Notes: generated by a model from the sequence alone, not told the origin. 64,000 bases of DNA from Syngnathus acus (GCF_901709675.1 NC_051101.1:3473501-3537500); one strand, 5' to 3'. Counted from the stretch's first letter, positions 1 to 18,218 are shown. Numbers and translations: made by a program.

Positions 1-2085
1 CATCAGTCATATATCATTAAAATATTGGGTGAAAAAAATGGAACTTTAGGTCAACATTCTTTCACAACACTTCTTCTTACACCGCATCTTCTTACTGTAA
101 TAAATTGAATCATTGAATTGGAAATGGCATCAAATGCCCGTCATTCTCATTCAGCTTCCTTCCACAAGTTAAAAAAAACAATGGTTGTGGGTGAGTCATT
201 GTTGTCACAACTGGTCAACATACTTGCGTGATGAAGTCGACAATGGGAAGAAATTACTTCATCGCAGACGGATATTGTATAGAGTCCATTGACGGACCCA
301 AACTAGGACGTTATAATATCGAGCCTATTTTAATATTGGGAAAATATACCACAGAATAACAATCTTAATGGTGCAGTTTATCCCAGTATCAACCAATGAT
401 AAAAATATCACCAGTGCAGATGGTGAGGAGAGAAGGAACAGCAGACAGGAAATGACTCCCTTTCGGTAAACTCGTACATGCTTACACTCACGCACACAAA
501 CACACACATCCTTTTTGGAAACGTTCATCATGAGAACATCATGATGATTACATTTCCGTCTCATTTTCCCCCCCTGCTTTTTCCTACAGTGAAAAAAAAA
601 AATCTCAAATAGTCTCCTGCCATTTCTGTGTGCGACATTGGGATGTTACATCATTCCAAATGATTACAACAGATGACATGATCACCGGCGTCTGTAAGTC
701 TCTACATTCTCACTCATCAATCAGTTATGAATTTTATTATGCATTAAGATTTTGATTAGGATGGGCAGTAATTGTCCATTATTATTCAGCAAAGAATAAA
801 TGGTGTCAAATTGCAAACCATCTCTGACTGTTTTGTGTGCGGATGTATTCTGTCTGATTATTTTGGTTTTGTCTGGAGACCGAATCGAGGAACTGGAAGT
901 TCTGCAATTAAAGGCCATCAGCTGATGTGGCCGCGGGGGGGAATCAATACAAGCGTGCAAATGGGATGGCCACAACATTGGGAAAGTGTATAGAGGACAG
1001 GACATGCCCTTATGTCACATGTCATGCCTTCAGCTGCATGTAACCATGTGAATGGTGCTGTTTTAGTACGTGTCCACATCAGGGTTACTTTCAGGTGAGC
1101 TGCCCTGGAGCGTATCACCAGCTGACTTTGAGGCGTAGAGACAGAAAACAAATTACATACTTTTCAGCACAGTTTTAGACAACGGTAACAAATTAAATAA
1201 AGTGTGATATTATTTACAGTGGCGGTTAGATTTCCTTCATTGACTGCGGAATAATATAATGATCTGGCCATCCATTAAATTCTATCGTGCTTGTAAAGAC
1301 CCAATGATTGTCACACACACATCTGGGTGTGGTGAAATTTATCTCTGCATTTAGCCCATCCCCGAAGGGAGCAGTGAGCAGCAGCGGTGCCACGCCCGGG
1401 AATCATTTGGTGATCTAACCCCCCAATTCCAACCCTTAATGCTGTGTGCCAAGCAGGGAGGCAGTGGGTCCCATTTTTATAGTCTTTGGTATGACCCGGC
1501 CGGGGTTAGAACCCACAACCTTCCAGTATCAGGGCGGACACTCTACCACTAGGCCACTGAGCTGCCTGTATTGATTGGGCTATAAACAAATATATTTAAT
1601 ATATAAATGAATAGCTTTTGAAGTAAACAGATAAATCCAATATTCAAATAAATATTAAATATCCAAATGAAATACATATATTGAATTTTATTTTTTAATG
1701 GCCCTTTATTCGCAACACTGTGTCCCACCTCGAACTAGTGCCACCCGGAAGGGCGAGTGACGTCATTATGTAAAAAAATAAGCAATAGTAATAAAAATAT
1801 AATTCAAATTATAAAACAAATTAAGGCGTGTGATTAACCATGTTTTTAAATGTAAGGAGAAGGAGTAAAAAATCGTCTGAAAAAATTATTCTCAAGTAAA
1901 ATAAATATACATCGGGAAAAACAATTAAATACAGTAACTATTATCTAAATTGTACTCGTCTAAGTTCCTAACACTGGTAAATATGAACGAATGGCGAAAT
2001 ATTAAATCATTTAACACGTCCTTGGGTCACATTTTCACGTTTTTTAACCAGTGTTTTGAAGTACCAAATACGTTAACTAAAGACG
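1..2085. other. Non-coding DNA upstream of leng8
   Basis: I see no convincing exon on either strand. The open frames here are under 100 codons, lack flanking splice signals, and several overlap the SINE at 1295-1567. The stretch is AT-rich, with short A and C runs near 570-600 and a CA-rich patch near 495-510. It may hold the far upstream regulatory DNA of leng8. Confidence 0.6.
1295..1567 (-). repeat. tRNA-derived SINE, minus orientation
   Basis: Read on the minus strand from 1567, the element starts with a tRNA-like head. It has a box A-like TGGCCTAGTGGTAGAG and, about 40 bases on, a box B-like GGGTTCTAACCCC. A conserved body follows that includes CCATTTTTATAGTCTTTGG on the plus strand, and it ends near a CA-rich tail at about 1310. 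The arrangement matches a widespread family of teleost tRNA-derived SINEs that I recognise from memory. The family name is not certain. Confidence 0.75.
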
Positions 2086-2446
2086 AAACAGTGACGCATA
2101 TCCTGCCGCTATACGTCACAGGGCTTGGCGTTTCACCGAGCTGCCATTTTGTGCTCCTCAGCAAGTCCGTCCAAGTTGTTCGGGACGACGCAAGGGGCCA
2201 CTTGCTTCTATCCCTTATGGTGCTCTCCGCTAGATTTATACATTGAATCGAGATCGAGAAAACCTACATTCGCTTTCCAATATACACACAGTGTTGTTCA
2301 TCGACGGGCTACTGTCTGTTTTTCGTCACGTTTAGGTAGCATCAATACAGAGGTAACGGTGTTAGCCTAGCTTCTGTGCTAGCCATAGAGCTAGCGGAAA
2401 TTAAGCCGTCCTAGCTGGCTTCAAGCTAGCTTTGATTCCAGACGAA
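2086..2446 (+). promoter_or_regulatory. Probable leng8 promoter and 5' UTR
   Basis: The 360 bases before the leng8 start carry a CRE-type TACGTCAC at 2112-2119 and a GCCATTTTG (YY1-like, reverse sense) near 2142. The start codon itself lies inside AAATGGCGGCC, a YY1-type downstream element. There is no TATA box at a sensible distance. The transcription start cannot be fixed from sequence alone. Confidence 0.45.
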
Positions 2447-5400
2447 ATGGCGGCCAACGCGGCACAAACAGCCCCGAAAACTAACTGGTATGTAATACTT
2501 GTCCATAGAATAACACTAGGGTGTATTACATCAAGCTAAACTGTGTTTGCGGACATCTAGACGTGGGAAGCGTTGACATTTATAGTCAGATAAAGATTGG
2601 CGACGGCAATGTTGCTAACATTTCACGGAAGTTCAAACGAGCTATCAATGGTATTGATAGCTATTTAGTAATCTAAGCAATAATATTTTTCAAAGCACAC
2701 CCTGTCAACTCTTTTGTTTAATTTATTTTTTCCATAATGGTAATCGAAGAGATTGTAGTCAATTTGGTCTTTGTAATTAGTATTTATAAAACATTTTGAA
2801 GATGTATATTTCAAAGGTTACCTAAAATATTTCCATTTTGGCGGATTGGAAGAGCGTGGCCCCAATTTCTTGTCCAACACATGCAATAGATAAATGATCG
2901 CTCCTTTGGACTTCTTTGTGTAATCTTAAAGATATCACAAAGGTACGGGACATGAATGACCTGACGCTAATGATCGATGAAGTCGGCAAACATGTCCTGA
3001 TGCAGTCCTGATGTGATTCATGCAGTTGATGGTGCCCATGTCTTTAATGGGGAATTTTCCTCAAATGTCAAATCACTTAAACACTTAAAACTCCATTTTT
3101 TTCTGTCTTAAATATTACTCTGCTCTAGCATTAAATGCAAGTACTCCTACTAAGTCTTATTTAAATGACAGGTCTTATGGTGTTGGTGCTGCTGAGAACC
3201 ATGTTCAAGAAAACCCAGAATGGGAGAAAGCAAGACAAGCACTTGCTTCTATTAGTAAGAGTCAGAACAATGCCAAGGCTACATTTGCCAGCCACGCTGC
3301 TGCAGAGGTAAGCCAACCTTGAGTTTACAGTGACATTTATAGAATAGCACAATTTATTTCTCCTCATACTCAATCATAAGTTAAATACTACTTTTCAGTT
3401 TCAGGCAGGATTGAACGATGCTGCCATTCAACATCAGCAGTATTATCAATGGTACCAGCAAAATCAGCCACAGTATCCAGGATACACGTACCCATATAGC
3501 TACTACTATCCCATGAATCCAGTACGTATGGATCTGAGTTTAAATAACAACAAATCTTTCCCCTTCCACAAGCTAACCTGCTGTACTATACCTACTTTAC
3601 AGTATGGATATACACAAAATCAGTATGCTGTTCCCCAAAGTGCTTACCCAACGCCACCAACCTCAAATGGGCAGGTATGTATAAAATGTTAAACTAGAAA
3701 AACTACTCAGGAAGTGTTATACGGCAATATTTTGTCATCGCTTGCACGACCAAAATTCTTTTTTTTTTTTCTTTCCCCAAGCCTCCTCCAGTGCCTGGAA
3801 TGGAAGACCAGACCCCCAGCTACCCCTCTCAACCTCAACCCCCCTCCACTCCTCAGCCACCCCAAAGCCCAACCCCAGAGAAACCTGCAGCTCCTCCGCC
3901 CCCACCCATGCCTCCTCAACCCAATTCCCAATACCCCCCTCCACCCCCACATACTTCTTACAATTCCAACAATTCCGTGCCATACACGCACGGGGACCCC
4001 AACCAGATGCAGGTTTACAACTCGTGCCCAGGACGGCCTAATTATGGAGCGGGCTTTCAGGCCCAGAACAACTATCAGCCCCCACAGGCTCCGCCCCAGC
4101 AGCAAACGGGGCCGTTCGGAGCGAGCATAGGCAGAGGAGAGGCTAATAAAGCTAAAAAACAAAACCAAGGACAGCAACTCTGGCATCGCATGAAACGTAA
4201 GAACAGTGTTGGAAATATATATCGACTATAGCCGGCTCGTGAATGGTGAGCTCAGGCACCACCATCAGAGCATTACTTAGTGCTGTTAACATTTGCCTCC
4301 ACAGAGTCACCTGGCACTGCCCCGATGAAATTCAACATTCCCAAGAGGCCTTATCAGGTGACCACGTCTAACCAGGCATTCTCACCAAGTGAGCAGCAGC
4401 AGCCAGAATCTGCCAGTTCACCTCCAGCCTCTCCCGTGACTGCCAGCGCCACGCCTCCGACACGGTAATGTCTCGCTCTGAACTCTTGTTGCTCTTTGTT
4501 GGATGATGGCCTGACCTGTTGACTTGCATCTGCAGACCCCAAGACTGGCCGCCAGCCATGAAGGAGTACGTGCAGCGCTGTTTCACAGCCTGCGAGACGG
4601 AGGAAGACAAAGACCGCACGGAGAAGGTGTTGAAGGAAGTTCTGCAGGACCGCTTAAAGGATGGATCTGCTTACACCATCGACTGGGACCGTGAACCGCT
4701 GCCAGAGTAAGTAGTAAAACCTCTCGCGTCAGGGTCATGATAATGTTCACTGCGTGTGACGTCACCTTGACGATGTTGTCATTTTATTTTGACTTCGTAG
4801 TCTGAAGAGTAAGCAATCTCGCTGGCACACGGTCCCGAGAAGTGTGGACACTGCGACGAGTCGAGGTGGAAGTGCGGCTGCTGCGACACGCGCCAGGGGT
4901 GGAGGCCACAGATTGGGAAACTATAGGAATATCTTTTCTCAGCGCAGTCCATCCAGTTCCTCACACTCTTCCTCTCGGTCCCCCTCCCCAACCCACGGCA
5001 GAAACCGCGACCGCAGCAACCAAAGGCACCGGCGCAGGTAAACACTTTAAACACACCCTCATCCAATTCCCCAACCTTTATTTAGCCACGCTTAATGCAG
5101 ACTGGCGGATACACAGAATTGTGCATCCTGCCAGTATTTGGCACTACCATAAATATTGCAAGGTTTTAAGTGAATTATATAAGAAAATATTAGAATATTC
5201 TATTCTTGTTGTCTACCAGCGAATCTGGCTCACAGTCAGACAACAGCCTTTCCAGCGATCTCCGACCTCAGCTGTCGAGAAGAAACCAGAAAGGTGGTCG
5301 CGGGCGTGGCAACAACAGGGATCGAGGGCACGGTGGAGAAAGGGGACGGGGAAGAGGTGGAAAAGCTAAGGGCAGGAGGTAATATCAAAAGAATCTTTTA

Positions 5401-7013
5401 TGGTGACCAGCCAACATTTTGAATAACCTCCCATTCCTCTTTTCAGAAATCAAGACGACTCCAACGTGCCCGGTGGTAAGAAGAGGAAAGGTGGCAATGC
5501 GGGTTTGGATTTCCACGACCCTGACCGGGAAGCCAAAAAGCAGAGTCGAGCTGCTCGCTTCCAGAAGCAGCTTCGCACAGAGCCCCTGGTGCTGTCTATT
5601 AACCATCTGGACATGCCCGATGGGACACAGGAGGGCCTCAGCTGGGAAGACTGTCCCATTGTTGGGACATGCCAGGACATCACAAAGTCTTACCTGAGGC
5701 TCACCTGTGCCCCAGACCCCGCCACTGTTCGCCCTATTCATGTGAGTTGTCATCTTCTCTTACATGCAGTAAAGTGCTCGCTTGCTTAAAGTCATTCCTC
5801 GTTGAAGTTTACTGTACTCGTGAGATTATTGAAAATCTGTGCTATAAACCACGACCGAATGGTAAACACTTGCTGGCAATAACTGGGACGTTTGTGTCGG
5901 AAACTTCTGTTTCTTTGCCACGCAGGTGTTGAAAAAGTCTTTACAGGCCGTGAAAGCTGACTGGAAAACCAAACAGGACTACCCTTACGCTTGTGAGCAG
6001 ATGAAGTCCATACGACAGGACCTCACGGTTAGTGTGAATCACATTTGGCATGCCTTTTGTTTCCCCATTTGTCTCCAAAGGTGAAGGTTCAACGTTATCT
6101 TCACACACAGGTCCAAGGAGTTCGTACGGAATTCACCGTGGAAGTGTACGAGTGTCACGCTCGCATTGCCCTGGAAAAGGTAAGACTGCTGACTTGGCAG
6201 GATGTAAGCTTTCTGTTTTTACAGATCGTCAGATGGAAACTGAAGAGTCTGCGTTTTGTGTTTCAGGGCGACCATGAGGAATTCAACCAGTGCCAGACAC
6301 AGCTGAAGTCCCTCTACAAGGACAACCCCTCAGAGAACATCGGCGAGTTTACAGCATATCGCTTGTTGTACTACATCTTCACCAAAAACTCTGGAGGTAC
6401 GCCCATCGCATGAACACACACTTTTACTTTTGATTGCATCTCTTAATCCCATTGTCCTCCCACAGATCTCATCACCGAGCTGGTGTACTTGAATCCGGCA
6501 CTGAAAGCGGACGTGTGCATCGCTCACGCTCTGGCGCTCCGTGCCGCTTGGGCTCTAGGCAACTATCGCCGTTTCTTCAAGTTGTATCAGGAAGCTCCGC
6601 GCATGGCTTCGTACCTCATCGATAAGTTTGTTGAGAGGGAAAGAAAGATCGCACTTCGGGCCATAGTCAAAACGTAAGATGTTTTACCACAAAGAATATA
6701 CAGTGAACCCCCGTTGATTGTGACTCGTGCGTCCCGGGCTCACTTGCAAAGCAATGAGTTTAAATATGGATGAAACGTGCCACAGCGGGGGGCTCACTGT
6801 ATTTCGAAAAAACTATCAACTCTGTTTCTGACGATTTCTCTTGTCCACAGGTTCAGGCCCGACTTGCCAGTGGAGTATGTGCAGTCCACGCTAGGCTTCA
6901 CTTCGTTAGACTCCTGCATGGAGTTTCTTAGCGGGTTGGGTGTCACGTTTACCCCCGCTGACCCCCTAAGGATAGACTGCAAAAGCAGCACCACCACACT
7001 GGCTGCCTCATGA
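2447..7013 (+). CDS. leng8: LENG8, SAC3/GANP-domain mRNA-processing protein
   Basis: Exons: 2447-2487, 3172-3307, 3399-3521, 3603-3674, 3782-4196, 4305-4464, 4536-4706, 4801-5037, 5220-5378, 5447-5741, 5926-6027, 6111-6179, 6267-6396, 6466-6673 and 6851-7013, giving 826 aa. All junctions keep phase. Exon 3 could also start at 3405, dropping two residues. The N-terminus has the family motif [20 protein letters not shown], then Tyr/Gln-rich and Pro-rich segments, then GQQLWHRMK and KFNIPKRPY. The middle is an Arg/Gly/Ser-rich basic stretch. The C-terminal third is a SAC3/GANP helical domain, with [42 protein letters not shown] and [19 protein letters not shown]3/GANP proteins act as scaffolds in nuclear mRNA export complexes, and LENG8 is a nuclear member linked to mRNA processing and retention. 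Length is close to human LENG8 (about 800 aa). Nothing looks broken. Confidence 0.95.
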
Positions 7014-7451
7014 GAGTGCGGGTGGGCTTAGCACACTTAGAGGGTGGACACGTAGTTGCGGGGCAGTGCACATCCCAGAGTATTGATGAATGCAGCGCAC
7101 CTTTTACATACCTCTTCCAATTCAGAGAGGCACACCGGCACCCATATAGGGCCTATGTCGTCCCATATGAGATGAAAGTTCAGAATCCCAGAGTCGTTCA
7201 GCGACGTTAGACAGATGACACGAGGTTGTTGACGCGCGCACAAAGTTGCTCTCATTCTATCCAGTAGAGGAGATCAGAAAACATTAGCTCTCCCCCCCTT
7301 CCCCAAGCTGCTTTCATTCACTCAACACTTTAGAGGCCAAAGGCTCACGCGGCCAGATGAGGGAGGGCACTTGCGCGATGCTTCCTGTTCCATTAGCCCT
7401 GTCCGATGTCAACGCTAACAGTGTCCTGTTATGTTTTCTTCCTTCCCCAAG

Positions 7452-8067
7452 TCAACAGCTCCAAGACCTCAAGTCTCAAGAAGAAGACACGCAACCGGTC
7501 CGAGTCGTGTTTGAAGACCGCACAAGCACCTTTGATTCCATAGAGACTGTACAAAAACAAAATGAAGCCAAGATCGCCAGAAAGGTTGTCAAGAAGAAGA
7601 GGAAGCTGTGGTTTGTATGTCCGCGTCTCCTACGACGACCGCTGTGTCCTGATTCCTGGAGGTCTTCGGTTTCTGGGCAAGATCCCTGTCCAGAATCGCC
7701 TAAGGAGCAGAGTTTGGGACTCAAGTTCACTTGGTAGTTCAGTCACGAGTCAAGTGACATCAAGTCAGGAAGCAATGACTTTCAAGACGGAAGCGTGTTC
7801 TTCGTTGAGGTTTTCCGAGTTCACGCCTCCAACCGTCTGCGTCGCCGAAAGAAGTCCACGGTCAACCTCAGGTGGAAGCTCCGCCGCCTGCTCTTCATCA
7901 CGGTGCTCGTCCCCACTGCCTCACCTCAGATGGTCATCGCGGGCAGAGGGATGACATCGTCCGGTTTGTATGCTGTGTGTGGCTCTCGAGTGCAACTAAG
8001 GCTGGTAAGAAAAGGACTATGGATCGAGACGGATGCCTGCGAAACATCAGGAGGCCCACCCCATTAG
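7452..8067 (+). other. Unexplained open block after leng8, one in-frame stop
   Basis: One frame is open from 7357 to 8067 except for a single TAG at 7735-7737. The block is preceded by a good pyrimidine tract and AG (ending at 7451). It encodes a Lys/Arg-rich peptide with segments such as KIARKVVKKKRKLW and RLRRRKKSTVNLRWKLR. It is richer in G+C than the sequence after 8100. I do not recognise the protein. It could be an alternative leng8 terminal exon, a decayed exon, or simply GC-rich 3' UTR with few stops by chance. Confidence 0.3.
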
Positions 8068-9649
8068 ATGTTCTCCAGGCTTTGGACAGCAGTATTTGGC
8101 CTTTAAATTGATGAAAGAAGTATATGGCTACAATGATGGTTTGCAAATTTAATTTAGGGTCAAAACCATCAATCAAAATTTGACACTCAGTGCTGTCGTA
8201 ATGTCTGAACTTTTAACATCACTTAAGTCATCAATCCTCAAAATCCTTCAACTTAGTCTTGTTTAGTCCGCTTAATGACAGATGAACTCAAAACGCTTTT
8301 CAAAAAATGCTGGAAGAAAGTACGGAGATATTTTCTGTTTTTTTGAAACGTGTTATGGAACTGTGGAGAGGCATTTTAAGAAGCTGAGCTATGACTTTTT
8401 TTTTTTTTTTCTTCCTTTGAAATGTATTGTAAATATTGTATGACAATTGCTGTGGTTCATTCTGCAGTGGTTTTGTAGTTTAGGTGTGTCCGCACATGGT
8501 AAGTGTGTTTTAGTTTTATACTGGCGCGTGTGCAGTCAAACCTAAAATGATGCCTGCTGCCAAAGATCGAGTGGGGGGGGTGCGGAACCTGCCGCAATAT
8601 TTGACCTGCTGTCCATGTGACTAAAGGAAACCTGTTAAAATCCCCCAAACCATTTTGACCACACAGGTTCCCCACCCCTGATCAAAGTTTTTTTTTTCTT
8701 CTTCTTCCTTGATGCATATTTGGACATTGTTGTAATTTGTCTCCTTTCTTCCCCTTTTGACCTCTCCTCCTGACCCCTTGACCCTCCACCCAATCCTTCC
8801 CTGGGGAGTCACACCCCGCCTCACCCACCCTTCAGCCGGTCGCACGGCCGGCTTGCTGCATTGCAGGAGGCAACATGCGGATGAGGACGCTGAGTGGCCA
8901 AGCGGGAGAGAGTCGCTTGTGAGCAAGTCGCCTCAGCGCCTTTTGAAAGCCAAGCTCGATCGCTGTGAGCCTCATGTGCAACCAATGTGTGCTGATAACT
9001 GCTCAAATGTTTTTAAGTTTCTCCCCTTTCCTCATTACGTAACTTTATTTTAACATGTCAGCCAATGCTATCAAATCGATTTCTGTTTGTCTGCTTGAGT
9101 TTTTAAATTATTCCCGTCCGCGTAAGAAATTGATATATCCGCTGTCGTATTGTTGACCAAAGAAATCAAAATCCCAGCAGGTCGCAACGCATTTCACACT
9201 CTGGATATTTTTGTTCTCCCAGCTACAAAGTCTCAGTATTTTTGCTATCATGAACTATTGATTACTCATCAGTCGTTTGTCACTTCCTCCTTGATATCTG
9301 CCTCTCAAAGTCCTTTCCAGTACCACGTGAACTTCTCACCTGCTCCCATTCACCTCCTTTCCCTCTCATCTTTCCTTTTCCCTCCCTCACTTTAGTTTTC
9401 TTTTCACCACCCATGCATGCCTTCTGTCTCTTCCTTCTGCTCTCATAGATGTCATTCATTTTATGTTGAGTATGTTGCACTCGCACATAGTCATGGTAGT
9501 AAGTATGGACATTGCAGCTCACTAACATCTGTAGCTGAAGGTTGTTTGCAATGCCTGTCTTCTCTCCCCCGCCCTCCCCCTCACATGACAAATTTTGATA
9601 GCACCAGCATCTGTATATATTGTGTACATATACTCTCCTTGAAGAATCT

Positions 9650-9655
9650 AATAAA
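9650..9655 (+). terminator. Candidate leng8 poly(A) signal
   Basis: AATAAA in CTAATAAAAACAAG is the first canonical signal after the leng8 stop in a suitable context. The next gene is on the opposite strand, so a plus-strand transcript should end near here. Confidence 0.5.
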
Positions 9656-9665
9656 AACAAGAAGC

Positions 9666-11169
9666 ATCCACGTGTGTGGTTAATGTGAACATTTAAACAA
9701 AACAGACTCAAGCTGGGTGTCATAGGTTTATTATAAAATACTGTGGGTGTTACCCTCAAATTGGATTTACAGTACTGACTTAACATGTTGACATTTTGGA
9801 TCTGGTGGATTGGGTGGGAGTTGTGAAAAGGGAAAAACAAGATGATGTGAAGTAGGAAAAAATATGCATTTAGAAAAACTATCAAGAAGGAAAGCAAAGT
9901 TTGAGCTCTATAAGAAAATCTTCGTGCCTTTTGTTCTGTGTAGTCCGTAACTTAAAACATTTCTTATTTTATATATGGCGTTCCTCCGCTTTAAAATTTT
10001 TAGGCAAATTTTTGTAATGCGTTTTTTTAGAAGGAAAATGTAAACAAAACAACTGATGATTGACAACGTTTTCTGGCTTACGCGTGTTGACCACCAGGCG
10101 GCAGTATAAATAGTCAACGAATTTTCCTCTTCTCGTGATTCAGAATTCGCAATGTCAGTTTCTTTTGTGCGTATCGTTACAACCTTTGTCTACATTAGTT
10201 GCTGCATTGTTTGTGTTTAAACACCAATTCGTTTAACTCCGCCACATATTCTAATTTTATTCAGCAGCAAAGTGTTCAAACTTTGCAAATGTAAGATGAA
10301 CCTGTGGTCAAGTGTCCAGTTAAAGCGAAGCACAAGTACAAGCAAAAGAAAGCCTGCCAAACAAGCTTAGAAATGTAGAAACCATCAGAGATGCTTGCTG
10401 CTTTCTAAGCAAGCAAATAGGAAAATCTAAAGTAGAACTATAAAGTAGCTAAGCAGAGGACAGTATACGAAAAAAACATGCAAAAGAAATAAGGAGGTCA
10501 AGCAAAATGAATGGAATGGAAAAATGAAGCGAGAGCATTTAAAGCGAGGAAGTTCAACCATGACTAAATAATTGGAAAGAAGAAGCTATGATAGACAAGA
10601 ACTAAGCTATGTTGGAAATAATAAAGCTGAGAAAGTCAAAAAGCTCCAGTTTTCACATGAATCCTGTTAACTGAAAGATCAATGAGGCCTCATTTTTGAA
10701 GCAATAGAAACCAAAGGACAGTCACACAAGTGAGAAAAAAAGAGCAAAAAAGGAAAGCCAGATGAAAAGAGTTTTATTTAGAAGTAAACATCACACGCAG
10801 CGAGATCAGAAAGAAAAGCCAAAAGAAAAGAGGTAGTTTGTTAGTAAGAAACACAACTGAAACCCCAGTCAACTCTGCAACGGGCCAAACAACTCACAGT
10901 GAAACTGATGTCACACGTGACTCCCAGACACACACACACACTCAAACACACACTTAAATAAAAGCTCCAGCACATCATCCAAACAACGTATGAAAATGAG
11001 ATCCAAATATCTCCCACCGTGGTGTTCTAGCATCACAAGTCCTCCTTTAAAGGTTCGCTTGTAAAATACACAAATAATGCAATGCGTGCGCTGAGCATGG
11101 AGAACAGTACAGTACGCAATATTTACAACTTCAGTCACTTCCTGTGTGCGGCATCCAGGTCACAGTACA
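9666..11169 (-). other. Convergent region: rbfox1l 3' UTR and spacer
   Basis: I see no exon here. Minus-strand AATAAA signals for rbfox1l occur at 10773-10778 (about 390 bases after its stop) and at 9727-9732. The part from 10300 to 10900 is purine-rich on the plus strand, with many AAGCAAA-like words. A CA-rich patch lies at 10925-10955. Confidence 0.45.
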
Positions 11170-17083
<5,914 letters not shown>

Positions 17084-17419
17084 GGCCTCGAAAAACCTCA
17101 CTCCAGGAGAATGAGCAAGAGTGGAGGACAAGGGGTGAAAAAACTAAAGTTGACCTCAGGACAGCAGACGGTGAGTCGAGCTAGAAAAGAAAAAAGTATT
17201 CCAAATTGAGGGAAAGATCCAGGTTAGTGAAGGACAGCTTCAAGTTTGTGAACCCAAAGCGTGGAGGTGAGTCAACCCCCTCCACACATGCAAAATAAAC
17301 AGCGTCCTGTCCGGTCAAGACGGGATATCCAGCAGTGAAAAGAGCTTTCGGTGTGTCCATGAGGCGATCATGCGGCCTGACAGACAGAAACACATGCTCG
17401 GGGCTCTCATTTCAGAGTA

Positions 17420-17429
17420 TTATAAATAG
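17420..17429 (-). promoter_or_regulatory. Perfect MEF2 site upstream of rbfox1l
   Basis: On the minus strand this reads CTATTTATAA, an exact match to the MEF2 consensus YTAWWWWTAR. It lies 337 bases upstream of the rbfox1l start. Two CACATG E-boxes lie nearby, at about 17297 and 17390. MEF2 and E-boxes are typical of muscle promoters. The plus-strand reading TATAAATAG also resembles a TATA box, so the assignment is inference. Confidence 0.4.
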
Positions 17430-17639
17430 TCCCTCGTGTCCTTCCTTATGAGTACCACCTTACCACCCTCGCTCGCCCTGACACACATTGGTAAGCAACG
17501 TTTCTCACAACTTCTGGCATGTTCTTAGCAAACAAAATGAACAGCCATCAATGATCCGGTAGTGGACGCTGCTAAACACCCTATAGGTCGTTTGACCCCT
17601 TGTGAAAAAAGCCCCAATAGAAGTCAGAGTAAATTCTTT

Positions 17640-17775
17640 TTGGATTGTCTTCTGTTGTAAATATTTTATAGATATTTTTTTTTACATATTTTATTTGTTA
17701 TGCATTTATTTGCACTGGAGAAGGAGTCGTTTTCAATCACATTGTATATTTCTATAGTGACAACAATAAAAGAAA
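17640..17775 (+). repeat. Probable retroelement 3' tail
   Basis: The stretch ends in GTGACAACAATAAAAGAAATGCTATTCTATTCT. This resembles the ACAATAAAG plus short-repeat tail of teleost LINE or SINE copies. No reading frame is visible. The family cannot be named from this fragment. Confidence 0.35.
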
Positions 17776-18127
17776 TGCTATTCTATTCTAAAATACCTTT
17801 AGGGATTATAACTAAAAAGTTTCAAAATGTCTTGGTTCCAAAATAGTGGAAAGAACGTAGTAGAGTCAAAAACAAAGGGCATGTTTGAGGAAGGACTAGA
17901 TTTAATTTCAGTCTTAGAAGTCGCATATTGTAATATAGCAAGTAATGAAGCTAATATAATTATGCTACATTAATATTTGTGCAAAGGGAAAGTATAAATG
18001 CTGTCAGTCAGTGTATTAGAAACTGCCATCAAATAAACGATGCATCAAGTACTTCACATTTAGTTATGGTTTTCCGGCAGCAGAGGGCGACATACCGAAT
18101 ATATCAGTTTCGCTCACTTGGTGAAAA

Positions 18128-18218
18128 GCATGATGGGATATGTAGTCTTCAAATACCATATAAAACACTCAGGCCCGCCGATGACTTCCTCTTTACTACG
18201 CGAACCTGAGCGAAGCAG
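18128..18218 (+). promoter_or_regulatory. rps9 promoter and TOP-type first exon
   Basis: A ZNF143/THAP11-type site lies at 18128-18146; its minus strand reads ACTACATATCCCATCATGC, 16 of 19 matches to the usual consensus. About 40 bases on is a pyrimidine-rich start, CTTCCTCTTTACTACG (18186-18201), typical of 5'-TOP ribosomal protein mRNAs. The non-coding first exon ends at 18218 in GAAGCAG before GTACGC. TOP sequences make translation of ribosomal protein mRNAs respond to growth signalling. Confidence 0.6.

Larger units (their letters stand above)
7014..9665 (+). other. leng8 3' UTR and downstream region
   Basis: This stretch runs from the leng8 stop to the first good poly(A) signal, AATAAA at 9650-9655. 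If transcribed as one unit, the 3' UTR would be about 2.6 kb. It contains the GC-rich open block at 7452-8067 (separate entry), a T run at 8398-8410, and pyrimidine-rich DNA at 8690-8790 and 9280-9400. Confidence 0.45.

Noticed and set aside
1500-1567. A tRNA gene on the minus strand
   Set aside because: Box A and box B are present, but the sequence continues into a SINE body and the tRNA cloverleaf is degenerate, so it is a SINE head.
3707-4186. 159-codon minus-strand frame and 138-codon second plus frame over the leng8 Pro-rich exon
   Set aside because: C-rich Pro codons lack stops in several frames, so these are shadows of the leng8 exon. The peptides have no family resemblance.
9280-9897. 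205-codon open frame on the minus strand between leng8 and rbfox1l
   Set aside because: No recognisable domain. It overlaps the leng8 poly(A) signal and pyrimidine-rich 3' sequence, whose reverse complement yields the Lys/Gly/Arg-rich tail. It has no promoter or splice context.
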